Part shown: one piece after another, positions 10,150-23,767 of the stretch
Layout: the number at the start of each line of letters is the position of its first letter
Numbering within the stretch: the first letter of the stretch is position 1
Source: Pseudeuparius sepicola
Taxonomy: Eukaryota > Arthropoda > Insecta > Coleoptera > Anthribidae
Direction: 5' to 3'
NCBI GenBank assembly: GCA_963920635.1
Contig: OY987299.1
Location: 124,063,373 to 124,127,372 of the forward strand
DNA: 64,000 nucleotides
Translations under genes and position numbers: made by a program
The notes under the pieces: model-generated
The model's input: only the letters and a program-made list of their open reading frames with translations
Database searches by the model: none
What the model was told of the DNA's origin: nothing

Positions 10150-13100
10150 TTGCGAAACTCGTCTTCACCCCTTTCCACCCTCAAGACCGAAAAACGTAAA
10201 AAAATCGGGGAAACCGCCGTTTTCACTTGCATGACTTTTCTTTTCACGGAAATTAGTTTAAGGCCACCTATTCTAACTATCCACAAATAATCAGAATTTG
10301 CGAACCTCGTCTTCACCCCTTTCCACCCCCAAGACCGAAAAACGTAAAAAAATCGGAGAAACCGCCGTTTTCACTTGCATGACTTTTCTTTTCACGGAAA
10401 TTAGTTTAAGGCCACCTATTCTAACTATCCACGAAGAATCAGAATTTGCGAACCTCGTCTTCACACCTCTCCACCCCCAAGACCGAAAAACGTAAAAAAA
10501 TCGGGGAAACCGCCGTTTTCACTTGCATGACTTTTCTTTTCACGGAAATTAGTTTAAGGCCACCTATTCTAACTATCCACAAAGAATCAGAATTTGCGAA
10601 CCTCGTCTTCACCCCTTTCCACCCCCAAGACCGAAAAACATAAAAAATCGGGAAAACGGCCGTTTTCACTTGCATGACTTTTATTTTCACGGAAATTAGT
10701 TTAAGGCCACCTATTCTAACTATCCACAAAGAATCAGAATTTGCGAACCTCGTCTGCACCCCTTTAAACCCCCAAGACCGAAAAACTTTAAAAAATCGGG
10801 AAAACCGCCGTTTTCACTTGCATGACTTTTCTTTTCACGGAAATTAGTTTAAGGCCACCTATTCTAACTATCCACAAAGAATCAGAATTTGCGAACCTCG
10901 TCTTCACCCCTTTCCACCCCCAGGACCGAAAAACTTAAAAAAATCGGGAAAACCGCCGTTTTCACTTGCATGACCTTTCTTTTCACGGAAATTAGTTTAA
11001 GGCCACCTATTCTAACTATCCACAAAGAATCAGAATTTGCGAACCTCGTCTTCACCCCTTTCCACCCCCAAGACCGAAAAACCTAAAAAAATCGGGAAAA
11101 CGGCCGTTTTCACTTGCATGACTTTTCTTTTCACGGAAATTAGTTTAAGGCCACCTATTCTAACTATTCACAAAGAATCAGAATTTGCGAACCTCGTCTT
11201 CACCCTTTTCCACCCCCAAGACCGAAAAACTTTAAAAAATCGGGAAAACCGCCGTTTTCACTTGCATGACTTTTCTTTTCACGGAAATTAGTTTAAGGCC
11301 ACCTATTCTAACTATCCACAAAGAATCAGAATTTGCGAACCTCGTCTTCACCCCTTTCCACCCCCAAGACCGAAAAACTTTAAAAAATCGGGAAAACCGC
11401 CGTTTTCACTTGCATGACTTTTCTTTTCACGGAAATTAGTTTAAGGCCACCTATTCTAACTATCCACAAAGAATCAGAATTTGCGAACCTCGTCTTCACC
11501 CCTTTCCACCCCCAAGACCGAAAAACCTAAAAAAATCGGGAAAACGGCCGTTTTCACTTGCATGACTTTTATTTTCACGGAAATTAGTTTAAGGCCACCT
11601 ATTCTAACTAGCCACAAAGAATCAGAATTTGCGAACCTCGTCTTCACCCCTTTCCACCCCCAAGACCGAAAAACTTTAAAAAATCGGGAAAACCGCCGTT
11701 TTCACTTGCATGACTTTTCTTTTCAGGGAAATTAGTTTAAGGCCACCTATTCTAACTATCCACGAAGAATCAGAATTTGCGAACCTCGTCTTCACCCCTT
11801 TCCACCCCCAAGACCGAAAAACGTAAAAAAATCGGGAAAACGGCCGTTTTCACTTGCATGACTTTTATTTTCACGGAAATTAGTTTAAGGCCACCTATTC
11901 TAACTATCCACAAATAATCAGAATTTGCGAACCTCGTCTTCACCCCTTTCCACCCCCAAGACCGAAAAACGTAAAAAAATCGGGGAAACCGCCGTTTTCA
12001 CTTGCATGACTTTTCTTTTCACGGAAATTAGTTTAAGGCCACCTATTCTAACTATCCACGAAGAATCAGAATTTGCGAACCTCGTCTTCACCCCTTTCCA
12101 CCCTCAAGACCGAAAAACGTAAAAAAATCGGGGAAACCGCCGTTTTCACTTGCATGACTTTTCTTTTCACGGAAATTAGTTTAAGGCCACCTATTCTAAC
12201 TATCCACAAATAATCAGAATTTGCGAACCTCGTCTTCACCCCTTTCCACCCCCAAGACCGAAAAACGTAAAAAAATCGGGAAAACGGCCGTTTTCACTTG
12301 CATGACTTTTATTTTCACAAAAATTAGTTTAAGGCCACCTATTCTAACTATCCACAAATAATCAGAATTTGCGAACCTCGTCTTCACCCCTTTCCACCCC
12401 CAAGACCGAAAAACGTAAAAAAATCGGGGAAACCGCCGTTTTCACTTGCATGACTTTTCTTTTCACGGAAATTAGTTTAAGGCCACCTATTCTAACTATC
12501 CACAAAGAATCAGCATTTGCGAACCTCGTCTTCACCCCTTTCCACCTCCAAGACCGAAAAACTTTAAAAAATCGGGAAAACGGCCGTTTTCACTTGCATG
12601 ACTTTTATTTTCAAGGAAATTAGTTTAAGGCCATCTATTCTAACTATCCACAAATAATCAGAATTTGCGAACCTCGTCTTCACCCCTTTCCACCCCCAAG
12701 ACCGAAAAACGTAAAAAAATCGGGGAAACGGCCGTTTTCACTTGCATGACTTTTCTTTTCACGGAAATTAGTTTAAGGCCACCTATTCTAACTATCCACA
12801 AATAATCAGAATTTGCGAACCTCGTCTTCACCCCTTTCCACCCCCAAGACCGAAAAACGTAAAAAAATCGGGGAAACCGCCGTTTTCACTTGCATGACTT
12901 TTCTTTTCACGGAAATTAGTTTAAGGCCACCTATTCTAACTATCCACAAAGAATCAGAATTTGCGAACCTCGTCTTCACCCCTTTCCACCCCCAAGACCG
13001 AAAAACTTAAAAAAATCGGGAAAACCGCCGTTTTCACTTGCATGACTTTTATTTTCACGGAAATTAGTTTAAGGCCACCTATTCTAACTATCCACAAAGA

Positions 13101-13256
13101 ATCAGAATTTGCGAACCTCGTCTTCACCCCTTTCCACCCCCAAGACCGAAAAACTTTAAAAAATCGGGAAAACCGCCGTTTTCACTTGCATGACTTTTCT
13201 TTTCACGGAAATTAGTTTAAGGCCACCTATTCTAACTATCCACAAAGAATCAGAAT
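10150..13256 (+). repeat. Higher-order repeat unit, copy 3 (partial, about 21 monomers)
   Basis: It begins with the GCGAAACTC boundary monomer and repeats the marker order CGGAGAAACC (10357), CACACC (about 10461), a 147-bp monomer (10594-10740), CAGGACC (10923), CACCCTTTTCC (11185 monomer) and CTAGCC (11611). Relative to copy 2 it lacks a block of six monomers, including the truncated one, between 11925 and 12369. After about 13.26 kb the order passes into an 11-monomer repeat. Private substitutions include CTGCACC and TTTAAACC near 10755-10768 and CAGCATTTG near 12513. Confidence 0.78.
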
Positions 13257-14884
13257 TTGCGAACCTCGTCTTCACCTCTTTCCACCCCCAAGACCGAAAA
13301 ACTTAAAAAAATCGGGAAAACCGCCGTTTTCACTTGCATGACTTTTCTTTTCACGGAAATTAGTTTAAGGCCACCTATTCTAACTATCCACAAAGAATCA
13401 GAATTTGCGAACCTCGTCTTCACCCCTTTCCACCCCCAAGACCGAAAAACCTAAAAAAATCGGGAAAACGGCCGTTTTCACTTGCACGACTTTTATTTTC
13501 ACGGAAATTAGTTTAAGGACACCTATTCTAACTATCCACGAAGAATCAGAATTTGCGAACCTCGTCTTCACCCCTTTCCACCCTCAAGACCGAAAAACGT
13601 AAAAAAATCGGGGAAACCGCCGTTTTCACTTGCATGACTTTTCTTTTCACGGAAATTAGTTTAAGGCCACCTATTCTAACTATCCACAAATAATCAGAAT
13701 TTGCGAACCTCGTCTTCACCCCTTTCCACCCCCAAGACCGAAAAACGTAAAAAAATCGGGGAAACCGCCGTTTTCACTTGCATGACTTTTCTTTTCAGGG
13801 AAATTAGTTTAAGGCCACCTATTCTAACTATCCACGAAGAATCAGAATTTGCGAACCTCGTCTTCACCCCTTTCCACCCCCAAGACCGAAAAACGTAAAA
13901 AAATCGGGAAAACGGCCGTTTTCACTTGCATGACTTTTATTTTCACGGAAATTAGTTTAAGGCCACCTATTCTAACTATCCACAAATAATCAGAATTTGC
14001 GAACCTCGTCTTCACCCCTTTCCACCCCCAAGACCGAAACACCTAAAAAAATCGGGAAAACGGCCGTTTTCACTTGCACGACTTTTATTTTCACGGAAAT
14101 TAGTTTAAGGACACCTATTCTAACTATCCACGAAGAATCAGAATTTGCGAACCTCGTCTTCACCCCTTTCCACCCCCAAGACCGAAAAACGTAAAAAAAT
14201 CGGGGAAACCGCCGTTTTCACTTGCATGACTTTTCTTTTCACGGAAATTAGTTTAAGGCCACCTATTCTAACTATCCACAAATAATCAGAATTTGCGAAC
14301 CTCGTCTTCACCCCTTTCCACCCCCAAGACCGAAAAACTTTAAAAAATCGGGAAAACCGCCGTTTTCACTTGCATGACTTTTCTTTTCAGGGAAATTAGT
14401 TTAAGGCTACCTATTCTAACTATCCACAAAGAATCAGAATTTGCGAACCTCGCCTTCACCCCTTTCCACCCCCAAGACCGAAAAACGTAAAAAAATCGGG
14501 GAAACCGCCGTTTTCACTTGCATGACTTTTCTTTTCACGGAAATTAGTTTAAGGCCACCTATTCTAACTATCCACGAAGAATCAGAATTTGCGAACCTCG
14601 TCTTCACCCCTTTCCACCCTCAAGACCGAAAAACGTAAAAAAATCGGGGAAACCGCCGTTTTCACTTGCATGACTTTTCTTTTCACGGAAATTAGTTTAA
14701 GGCCACCTATTCTAACTATCCACAAAGAATCAGAATTTGCGAACCTCGTCTTCACCCCTTTCCACCCCCAAGACCGAAAAACTTAAAAAAATCGGGAAAA
14801 CCGCCGTTTTCACTTGCATGACTTTTCTTTTCACGGAAATTAGTTTAAGGCCACCTATTCTAACTATCCACAAAGAATCAGAAT
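13257..14884 (+). repeat. 11-monomer repeat (1628 bp), copy 1
   Basis: Marker monomers repeat exactly 1628 bp later: CACCTCTTTCC (13257 and 14885), CTTGCACGAC plus TTAAGGACACC (13405 and 15033, 13997 and 15625), CAGGG in a type A monomer (13701 and 15329), and CGCCTTCACC (14441 and 16069). Ten successive monomers align. Copy-specific differences include CGAAACACCT at 14036-14045 and GGCTACC at about 14406. Confidence 0.88.
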
Positions 14885-16364
14885 TTGCGAACCTCGTCTT
14901 CACCTCTTTCCACCCCCAAGACCGAAAAACTTAAAAAAATCGGGAAAACCGCCGTTTTCACTTGCATGACTTTTCTTTTCACGGAAATTAGTTTAAGGCC
15001 ACCTATTCTAACTATCCACAAAGAATCAGAATTTGCGAACCTCGTCTTCACCCCTTTCCACCCCCAAGACCGAAAAACCTAAAAAAATCGGGAAAACGGC
15101 CGTTTTCACTTGCACGACTTTTATTTTCACGGAAATAAGTTTAAGGACACCTATTCTAACTATCCACGAAGAATCAGAATTTGCGAACCTCGTCTTCACC
15201 CCTTTCCACCCTCAAGACCGAAAAACGTAAAAAAATCGGGGAAACCGCCGTTTTCACTTGCATGACTTTTATTTTCACGGAAATTAGTTTAAGGCCACCT
15301 ATTCTAACTATCCACAAATAATCAGAATTTGCGAACCTCGTCTTCACCCCTTTCCACCCCCAAGACCGAAAAACGTAAAAAAATCGGGGAAACCGCCGTT
15401 TTCACTTGCATGACTTTTCTTTTCAGGGAAATTAGTTTAAGGCCACCTATTCTAACTATCCACGAAGAATCAGAATTTGCGAACCTCGTCTTCACCCCTT
15501 TCCACCCCCAAGACCGAAAAACGTAAAAAAATCGGGAAAACGGCCGTTTTCACTTGCATGACTTTTATTTTCACGGAAATTAGTTTAAGGCCACCTATTC
15601 TAACTATCCACAAATAATCAGAATTTGCGAACCTCGTCTTCACCCCTTTCCACCCCCAAGACCGAAAAACCTAAAAAAATCGGGAAAACGGCCGTTTTCA
15701 CTTGCACGACTTTTATTTTCACGGAAATTAGTTTAAGGACACCTATTCTAACTATCCACGAAGAATCAGAATTTGCGAACCTCGTCTTCACCCCTTTCCA
15801 CCCCCAAGACCGAAAAACGTAAAAAAATCGGGGAAACCGCCGTTTTCACTTGCATGACTTTTCTTTTCACGGAAATTAGTTTAAGGCCACCTATTCTAAC
15901 TATCCACAAATAATCAGAATTTGCGAACCTCGTCTTCACCCCTTTCCACCCCCAAGACCGAAAAACTTTAAAAAATCGGGAAAACCGCCGTTTTCACTTG
16001 CATGACTTTTCTTTTCAGGGAAATTAGTTTAAGGCCACCTATTCTAACTATCCACAAAGAATCAGAATTTGCGAACCTCGCCTTCACCCCTTTCCACCCC
16101 CAAGACCGAAAAACGTAAAAAAATCGGGGAAACCGCCGTTTTCACTTGCATGACTTTTCTTTTCACGGAAATTAGTTTAAGGCCACCTATTCTAACTATC
16201 CACGAAGAATCAGAATTTGCGAACCTCGTCTTCACCCCTTTCCACCCTCAAGACCGAAAAACGTAAAAAAATCGGGGAAACCGCCGTTTTCACTTGCATG
16301 ACTTTTCTTTTCACGGAAATTAGTTTAAGGCCACCTATTCTAACTATCCACAAAGAATCAGAAT
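14885..16364 (+). repeat. 11-monomer repeat, copy 2 (ten monomers before divergence)
   Basis: It aligns monomer for monomer with 13257-14736. Differences include GAAATAAGTTT near 15136 and a TTTTATTTTC in place of TTTTCTTTTC near 15270. At 16365 the sequence switches to a type C monomer followed by CACCCTTTTCC, matching 11037 onward, so the copy ends in a recombination-like junction. Confidence 0.86.
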
Positions 16365-17104
16365 TTGCGAACCTCGTCTTCACCCCTTTCCACCCCCAAG
16401 AACGAAAAACCTAAAAAAATCGGGAAAACGGCCGTTTTCACTTGCATGACTTTTCTTTTCACGGAAATTAGTTTAAGGCCACCTATTCTAACTATCCACA
16501 AAGAATCAGAATTTGCGAACCTCGTCTTCACCCTTTTCCACCCCCAAGACCGAAAAACTTTAAAAAATCGGGAAAACCGCCGTTTTCACTTGCATGACTT
16601 TTCTTTTCACGGAAATTAGTTTAAGGCCACCTATTCTAACTATCCACAAAGAATCAGAATTTGCGAACCTCGTCTTCACCCCTTTCCACCCCCAAGACCG
16701 AAAAACTTTAAAAAATCGGGAAAACCGCCGTTTTCACTTGCATGACTTTTCTTTTCACGGAAATTAGTTTAAGGCCACCTATTCTAACTATCCACAAAGA
16801 ATCAGAATTTGCGAACCTCGTCTTCACCCCTTTCCACCCCCAAGACCGAAAAACCTAAAAAAATCGGGAAAACGGCCGTTTTCACTTGCATGACTTTTAT
16901 TTTCACGGAAATTAGTTTAAGGCCACCTATTCTAACTAGCCACAAAGAATCAGAATTTGCGAACCTCGTCTTCACCCCTTTCCACCCCCAAGACCGAAAA
17001 ACTTTAAAAAATCGGGAAAACCGCCGTTTTCACTTGCATGACTTTTCTTTTCAGGGAAATTAGTTTAAGGCCACCTATTCTAACTATCCACGAAGAATCA
17101 GAAT
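16365..17104 (+). repeat. Module repeated from 11037-11776 (offset 36 monomers, 5328 bp)
   Basis: Five monomers match in order: type C, CACCCTTTTCC type D, type D, CTAGCC type C (G at 16939) and type D with CAGGG. The same module is at 52475-53214 and in part at 5915-6653. A private AAGAACG (for AAGACCG) is near 16398-16404. The next monomer (17105) has GGGGAAATGGCCG, which breaks the palindrome present in the related monomer at 11777. Confidence 0.83.
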
Positions 17105-19620
17105 TTGCGAACCTCGTCTTCACCCCTTTCCACCCCCAAGACCGAAAAACGTAAAAAAATCGGGGAAATGGCCGTTTTCACTTGCATGACTTTTCTTTTC
17201 ACGGAAATTAGTTTAAGGCCACCTATTCTAACTATCCACAAATAATCAGAATTTGCGAACCTCGTCTTCACCCCTTTCCACCCCCAAGACCGAAAAACGT
17301 AAAAAAATCGGGGAAACCGCCGTTTTCACTTGCATGACTTTTCTTTTCACGGAAATTAGTTTAAGGCCACCTATTCTAACTATCCACAAAGAATCAGAAT
17401 TTGCGAACCTCGTCTTCACCCCTTTCCACCCCCAAGACCGAAAAACTTAAAAAAATCGGGAAAACCGCCGTTTTCACTTGCATGACTTTTATTTTCACGG
17501 AAATTAGTTTAAGGCCACCTATTCTAACTATCCACAAAGAATCAGAATTTGCGAACCTCGTCTTCACCCCTTTCCACCCCCAAGACCGAAAAACCTAAAA
17601 AAATCGGGAAAACCGGCGTTTTCACTTGCACGACTTTTATTTTCACGGAAATTAGTTTAAGGACACCTATTCTAACTATCCACGAAGAATCAGAATTTGC
17701 GAACCTCGTCTTCACCCCTTTCCACCCTCAAGACCGAAAAACGTAAAAAAATCGGGGAAACCGCCGTTTTCACTTGCATGACTTTTCTTTTCACGGAAAT
17801 TAGTTTAAGGCCACCTATTCTAACTATCCACGAAGAATCAGAATTTGCAAACCTCGTCTTCACCCCTTTCCACCCCCAAGACCGAAAAACGTAAAAAAAT
17901 CGGGAAAACGGCCGTTTTCACTTGCATGACTTTTATTTTCACGGAAATTAGTTTAAGGCCACCTATTCTAACTATCCACAAATAATCAGAATTTGCGAAC
18001 CTCGTCTTCACCCCTTTCCACCCCCAAGACCGAAAAACGTAAAAAAATCGGGGAAACCGCCGTTTTCACTTGCATGACTTTTCTTTTCACGGAAATTAGT
18101 TTAAGGCCACCTATTCTAACTATCCACAAATAATCAGAATTTGCGAACCTCGTCTTCACCCCTTTCCACCCCCAAGACCGAAAAACTTTAAAAAATCGGG
18201 AAAACCGCCGTTTTCACTTGCATGACTTTTCTTTTCAGGGAAATTAGTTTAAGGCCACCTATTCTAACTATCCACAAAGAATCAGAATTTGCGAACCTCG
18301 TCTTCACCCCTTTCCACCCCCAAGACCGAAAAACGTAAAAAAATCGGGGAAACCGCCGTTTTCACTTGCATGACTTTAATTTTCACGGAAATTAGTTTAA
18401 GGCCACCTATTCTAACTATCCACGAAGAATCAGAATTTGCGAACCTCGTCTTCACCCCTTTCCACCCTCAAGACCGAAAAACGTAAAAAAATCGGGGAAA
18501 CCGCCGTTTTCACTTGCATGACTTTTCTTTTCACGGAAATTAGTTTAAGGCCACCTATTCTAACTATCCACAAAGAATCAGAATTTGCGAACCTCGTCTT
18601 CACCCCTTTCCACCCCCAAGACCGAAAAATTTTAAAAAATCGGGAAAACCGCCGTTTTCACTTGCATGACTTTTCTTTTCACGGAAATTAGTTTAAGGCC
18701 ACCTATTCTAACTATCCACTAATAATCAGAATTTGCGAACCTCGTCTTCACCCCTTTCCACCCCCAAGACCGAAAAACGTAAAAAAATCGGGGAAACCGC
18801 CGTTTTCACTTGCATGACTTTTCTTTTCACGGAAATTAGTTTAAGGCCACCTATTCTAACTATCCACAAAGAATCAGAATTTGCGAACCTCGTCTTCACC
18901 CCTTTCCACCCCCAAGACCGAAAAACTTAAAAAAATCGGGAAAACCGCCGTTTTCACTTGCATGACTTTTCTTTTCACGGAAATTAGTTTAAGGCCACCT
19001 ATTCTAACTATCCACAAAGAATCAGAATTTGCGAACCTCGTCTTCACCCCTTTCCACCCCCAAGACCGAAAAACCTAAAAAAATCGGGAAAACGGCCGTT
19101 TTCACTTGCATGACTTTTATTTTCACGGAAATTAGTTTAAGGCCACCTATTCTAACTATCCACAAAGAATCAGAATTTGCGAACCTCGTCTTCACCCCTT
19201 TCCACCCCCAAGACCGAAAAACCTAAAAAAATCGGGAAAACGGCCGTTTTCACTTGCATGACTTTTATTTTCACGGAAATTAGTTTAAGGCCACCTTTTC
19301 TAACTATCCACAAAGAATCAGAATTTGCGAACCTCGTCTTCACCCCTTTCCACCCCCAAGACCGAAAAACTTTAAAAAATCGGGAAAACCGCCGTTTTCA
19401 CTTGCATGACTTTTCTTTTCAGGGAAATTAGTTTAAGGCCACCTATTCTAACTATCCACGAAGAATCAGAATTTGCGAACCTCGTCTTCACCCCTTTCCA
19501 CCCTCAAGACCGAAAAACGTAAAAAAATCGGGGAAACCGCCGTTTTCACTTGCATGACTTTTCTTTTCACGGAAATTAGTTTAAGGCCACCTATTCTAAC
19601 TATCCACAAATAATCAGAAT
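17105..19620 (+). repeat. Mosaic of type A-D monomers without clear tandem HOR
   Basis: All seventeen monomers are 148 bp. Pieces match earlier markers: TGCACGACTTT plus GGACACC at 17549 (as in 13405 and 15033), and a CCCTCAAG monomer at 18437 (as in 14589 and 16217), but spacing differs. Private changes include CGGCGTTTTC near 17615, TGACTTTAATTTTC near 18370, CCACTAATAATC near 18717 and CACCTTTTCTAAC near 19302. The last six monomers resemble the end of the 14-monomer unit that follows. Confidence 0.7.
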
Positions 19621-21695
19621 TTGCGAACCTCGTCTTCACCCCTTTCCACCCCCAAGACCGAAAAACGTAAAAAAATCGGGGAAACCGCCGTTTTCACTTG
19701 CATGACTTTTCTTTTCACGGAAATTAGTTTAAGGGCACCTATTCTAACTATCCACGAAGAATCAGAATTTGCGAACCTCGTCTTCACCCCTTTCCACCCT
19801 CAAGACCGAAAAACGTAAAAAAATCGGGGAAACCGCCGTTTTCACTTGCATGACTTTTCTTTTCACGGAAATTAGTTTAAGGCCACCTATTCTAACTATC
19901 CACGAAGAATCAGAATTTGCGAACCTCGTCTTCACCCCTTTCCACCCCCAAGACCGAAAAACTTAAAAAAATCGGGAAAACCGCCGTTTTCACTTGCATG
20001 ACTTTTCTTTTCACGGAAATTAGTTTAAGGCCACCTATTCTAACTATCCACAAAGAATCAGAATTTGCGAACCTCGTCTTCACCCCTTTCCACCCCCAAG
20101 ACCGAAAAACCTAAAAAAATCGGGAAAACGGCCGTTTTCACTTGCATGACTTTTATTTTCACGGAAATTAGTTTAAGGCCACCTATTCTAACTACTATCC
20201 ACAAAGAATCAGAATTTGCGAACCTCGTCTTCACCCCTTTCCACCCCCAAGACCGAAAAACCTAAAAAAATCGGGAAAACGGCCGTTTTCACTTGCATGA
20301 CTTTTATTTTCACGGAAATTAGTTTAAGGCCACCTATTCTAACTATCCACAAAGAATCAGAATTTGCGAACCTCGTCTTCACCCCTTTCCACCCCCAAGA
20401 CCGAAAAACTTTAAAAAATCGGGAAAACCGCCGTTTTCACTTGCATGACTTTTGTTTTCAGGGAAATTAGTTTAAGGCCACCTATTCTAACTATCCACGA
20501 AGAATCAGAATTTGCGAACCTCGTCTTCACCCCTTTCCACCCTCAAGACCGAAAAACGTAAAAAAATCGGGGAAACCGCCGTTTTCACTTGCATGACTTT
20601 TCTTTTCACGGAAATTAGTTTAAGGCCACCTATTCTAACTATCCACAAATAATCAGAATTTGCGAACCTCGTCTTCACCCCTTTCCACCCCCAAGACCGA
20701 AAAACGTAAAAAAATCGGGGAAACCGCCGTTTTCACTTGCATGACTTTTCTTTTCACGGAAATTAGTTTAAGGCCACCTATTCTAACTATCCACGAAGAA
20801 TCAGAATTTGCGAACCTCGTCTTCACCCCTTTCCACCCTCAAGACCGAAAAACGTAAAAAAATCGGGGAAACCGCCGTTTTCACTTGCATGACTTTTCTT
20901 TTCACGGAAATTAGTTTAAGGCCACCTATTCTAACTATCCACAAATAATCAGAATTTGCGAACCTCGTCTTCACCCCTTTCCACCCCCAAGACCGAAAAA
21001 CGTAAAAAAATCGGGGAAACCGCCGTTTTCACTTGCATGACTTTTCTTTTCACGGAAATTAGTTTAAGGCCACCTATTCTAACTATCCACGAAGAATCAG
21101 AATTTGCGAACCTCGTCTTCACCCCTTTCCACCCCCAAGACCGAAAAACGTAAAAAAATCGGGGAAACCGCCGTTTTCACTTGCATGACTTTTCTTTTCA
21201 CGGAAATTAGTTTAAGGCCACCTATTCTAACTATCCACAAAGAATCAGAATTTGCGAACCTCGTCTTCACCCCTTTCCACCCCCAAGACCGAAAAACTTA
21301 AAAAAATCGGGAAAACCGCCGTTTTCACTTGCATGACTTTTCTTTTCACGGAAATTAGTTTAAGGCCACCTATTCTAACTATCCACAAAGAATCAGAATT
21401 TGCGAACCTCGTCTTCACCACTTTCCACCCCCAAGACCGAAAAACCTAAAAAAATCGGGAAAACGGCCGTTTTCACTTGCATGACTTTTATTTTCACGGA
21501 AATTAGTTTAAGGCCACCTATTCTAACTATCCACAAAGAATCAGAATTTGCGAACCTCGTCTTCACCCCTTTCCACCCTCAAGACCGAAAAACGTAAAAA
21601 AATCGGGGAAACCGCCGTTTTCACTTGCATGACTTTTCTTTTCACGGAAATTAGTTTAAGGCCACCTATTCTAACTATCCACAAATAATCAGAAT
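19621..21695 (+). repeat. 14-monomer HOR unit 1 (2075 bp)
   Basis: The unit opens with a type A monomer carrying TTAAGGGCACC (near 19730), then CCCTCAAG A, type B, C, C, D with CAGGG, and a series of type A monomers, closing with a type B and a type C monomer that starts CACCACTTTCC (near 21415). It is 3 bp longer than 14 x 148 because of the insertion in monomer 20065-20215. Confidence 0.88.
20065..20215 (+). repeat. 151-bp variant monomer (3-bp duplication)
   Basis: CTAACTATCC has become CTAACTACTATCC at about 20188-20200, a tandem duplication of ACT/CTA. It is not shared by the homologous monomers at 22140 or 27024, so it arose after, or was lost from, the other 14-monomer copies. Confidence 0.93.
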
Positions 21696-23767
21696 TTGCG
21701 AACCTCGTCTTCACCCCTTTCCACCCCCAAGACCGAAAAACGTAAAAAAATCGGGGAAACCGCCGTTTTCACTTGCATGACTTTTCTTTTCACGGAAATT
21801 AGTTTAAGGGCACCTATTCTAACTATCCACGAAGAATCAGAATTTGCGAACCTCGTCTTCACCCCTTTCCACCCTCAAGACCGAAAAACGTAAAAAAATC
21901 GGGGAAACCGCCGTTTTCACTTGCATGACTTTTCTTTTCACGGAAATTAGTTTAAGGCCACCTATTCTAACTATCCACGAAGAATCAGAATTTGCGAACC
22001 TCGTCTTCACCCCTTTCCACCCCCAAGACCGAAAAACTTAAAAAAATCGGGAAAACCGCCGTTTTCACTTGCATGACTTTTCTTTTCACGGAAATTAGTT
22101 TAAGGCCACCTATTCTAACTATCCACAAAGAATCAGAATTTGCGAACCTCGTCTTCACCCCTTTCCACCCCCAAGACCGAAAAACCTAAAAAAATCGGGA
22201 AAACGGCCGTTTTCACTTGCATGACTTTTATTTTCACGGAAATTAGTTTAAGGCCACCTATTCTAACTATCCACAAAGAATCAGAATTTGCGAACCTCGT
22301 CTTCACCCCTTTCCACCCCCAAGACCGAAAAACCTAAAAAAATCGGGAAAACGGCCGTTTTCACTTGCATGACTTTTATTTTCACGGAAATTAGTTTAAG
22401 GCCACCTATTCTAACTATCCACAAAGAATCAGAATTTGCGAACCTCGTCTTCACCCCTTTCCACCCCCAAGACCGAAAAACTTTAAAAAATCGGGAAAAC
22501 CGCCGTTTTCACTTGCATGACTTTTCTTTTCAGGGAAATTAGTTTAAGGCCACCTATTCTAACTATCCACGAAGAATCAGAATTTGCGAACCTCGTCTTC
22601 ACCCCTTTCCACCCTCAAGACCGAAAAACGTAAAAAAATCGGGGAAACCGCCGTTTTCACTTGCATGACTTTTCTTTTCACGGAAATTAGTTTAAGGCCA
22701 CCTATTCTAACTATTCACAAATAATCAGAATTTGCGAACCTCGTCTTCACCCCTTTCCACCCCCAAGACCGAAAAACGTAAAAAAATCGGGGAAACCGCC
22801 GTTTTCACTTGCATGACTTTTCTTTTCACGGAAATTAGTTTAAGGCCACCTATTCTAACTATCCACGAAGAATCAGCATTTGCGAACCTCGTCTTCACCC
22901 CTTTCCACCCTCAAGACCGAAAAACGTAAAAAAATCGGGGAAACCGCCGTTTTCACTTGCATGACTTTTCTTTTCACGGAAATTAGTTTAAGGCCACCTA
23001 TTCTAACTATCCACAAATAATCAGAATTTGCGAACCTCGTCTTCACCCCTTTCCACCCCCAAGACCGAAAAACGTAAAAAAATCGGGGAAACCGCCGTTT
23101 TCACTTGCATGACTTTTCTTTTCACGGAAATTAGTTTAAGGCCACCTATTCTAACTATCCACGAAGAATCAGAATTTGCGAACCTCGTCTTCACCCCTTT
23201 CCACCCCCAAGACCGAAAAACGTAAAAAAATCGGGGAAACCGCCGTTTTCACTTGCATGACTTTTCTTTTCACGGAAATTAGTTTAAGGCCACCTATTCT
23301 AACTATCCACAAAGAATCAGAATTTGCGAACCTCGTCTTCACCCCTTTCCACCCCCAAGACCGAAAAACTTAAAAAAATCGGGAAAACCGCCGTTTTCAC
23401 TTGCATGACTTTTCTTTTCACGGAAATTAGTTTAAGGCCACCTATTCTAACTATCCACAAAGAATCAGAATTTGCGAACCTCGTCTTCACCACTTTCCAC
23501 CCCCAAGACCGAAAAACCTAAAAAAATCGGGAAAACGGCCGTTTTCACTTGCATGACTTTTATTTTCACGGAAATTAGTTTAAGGCCACCTATTCTAACT
23601 ATCCACAAAGAATCAGAATTTGTGAACCTCGTCTTCACCCCTTTCCACCCCCAAGACCGAAAAATTTTAAAAAATCGGGAAAACCGCCGTTTTCACTTGC
23701 ATGACTTTTCTTTTCACGGAAATTAGTTTAAGGCCACCTATTCTAACTATCCACAAATAATCAGAAT
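21696..23767 (+). repeat. 14-monomer HOR unit 2 (2072 bp)
   Basis: It has the same marker order as unit 1: TTAAGGGCACC near 21805 and CACCACTTTCC near 23487, the latter exactly 2072 bp after its counterpart in unit 1. It ends with a type C monomer followed by TTTGTGAACC and GAAAAATTTTAAAAAATC (23620 monomer). This combination reappears 4884 bp later but not in unit 1. A private CAGCATTTG lies near 22873. Confidence 0.88.
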
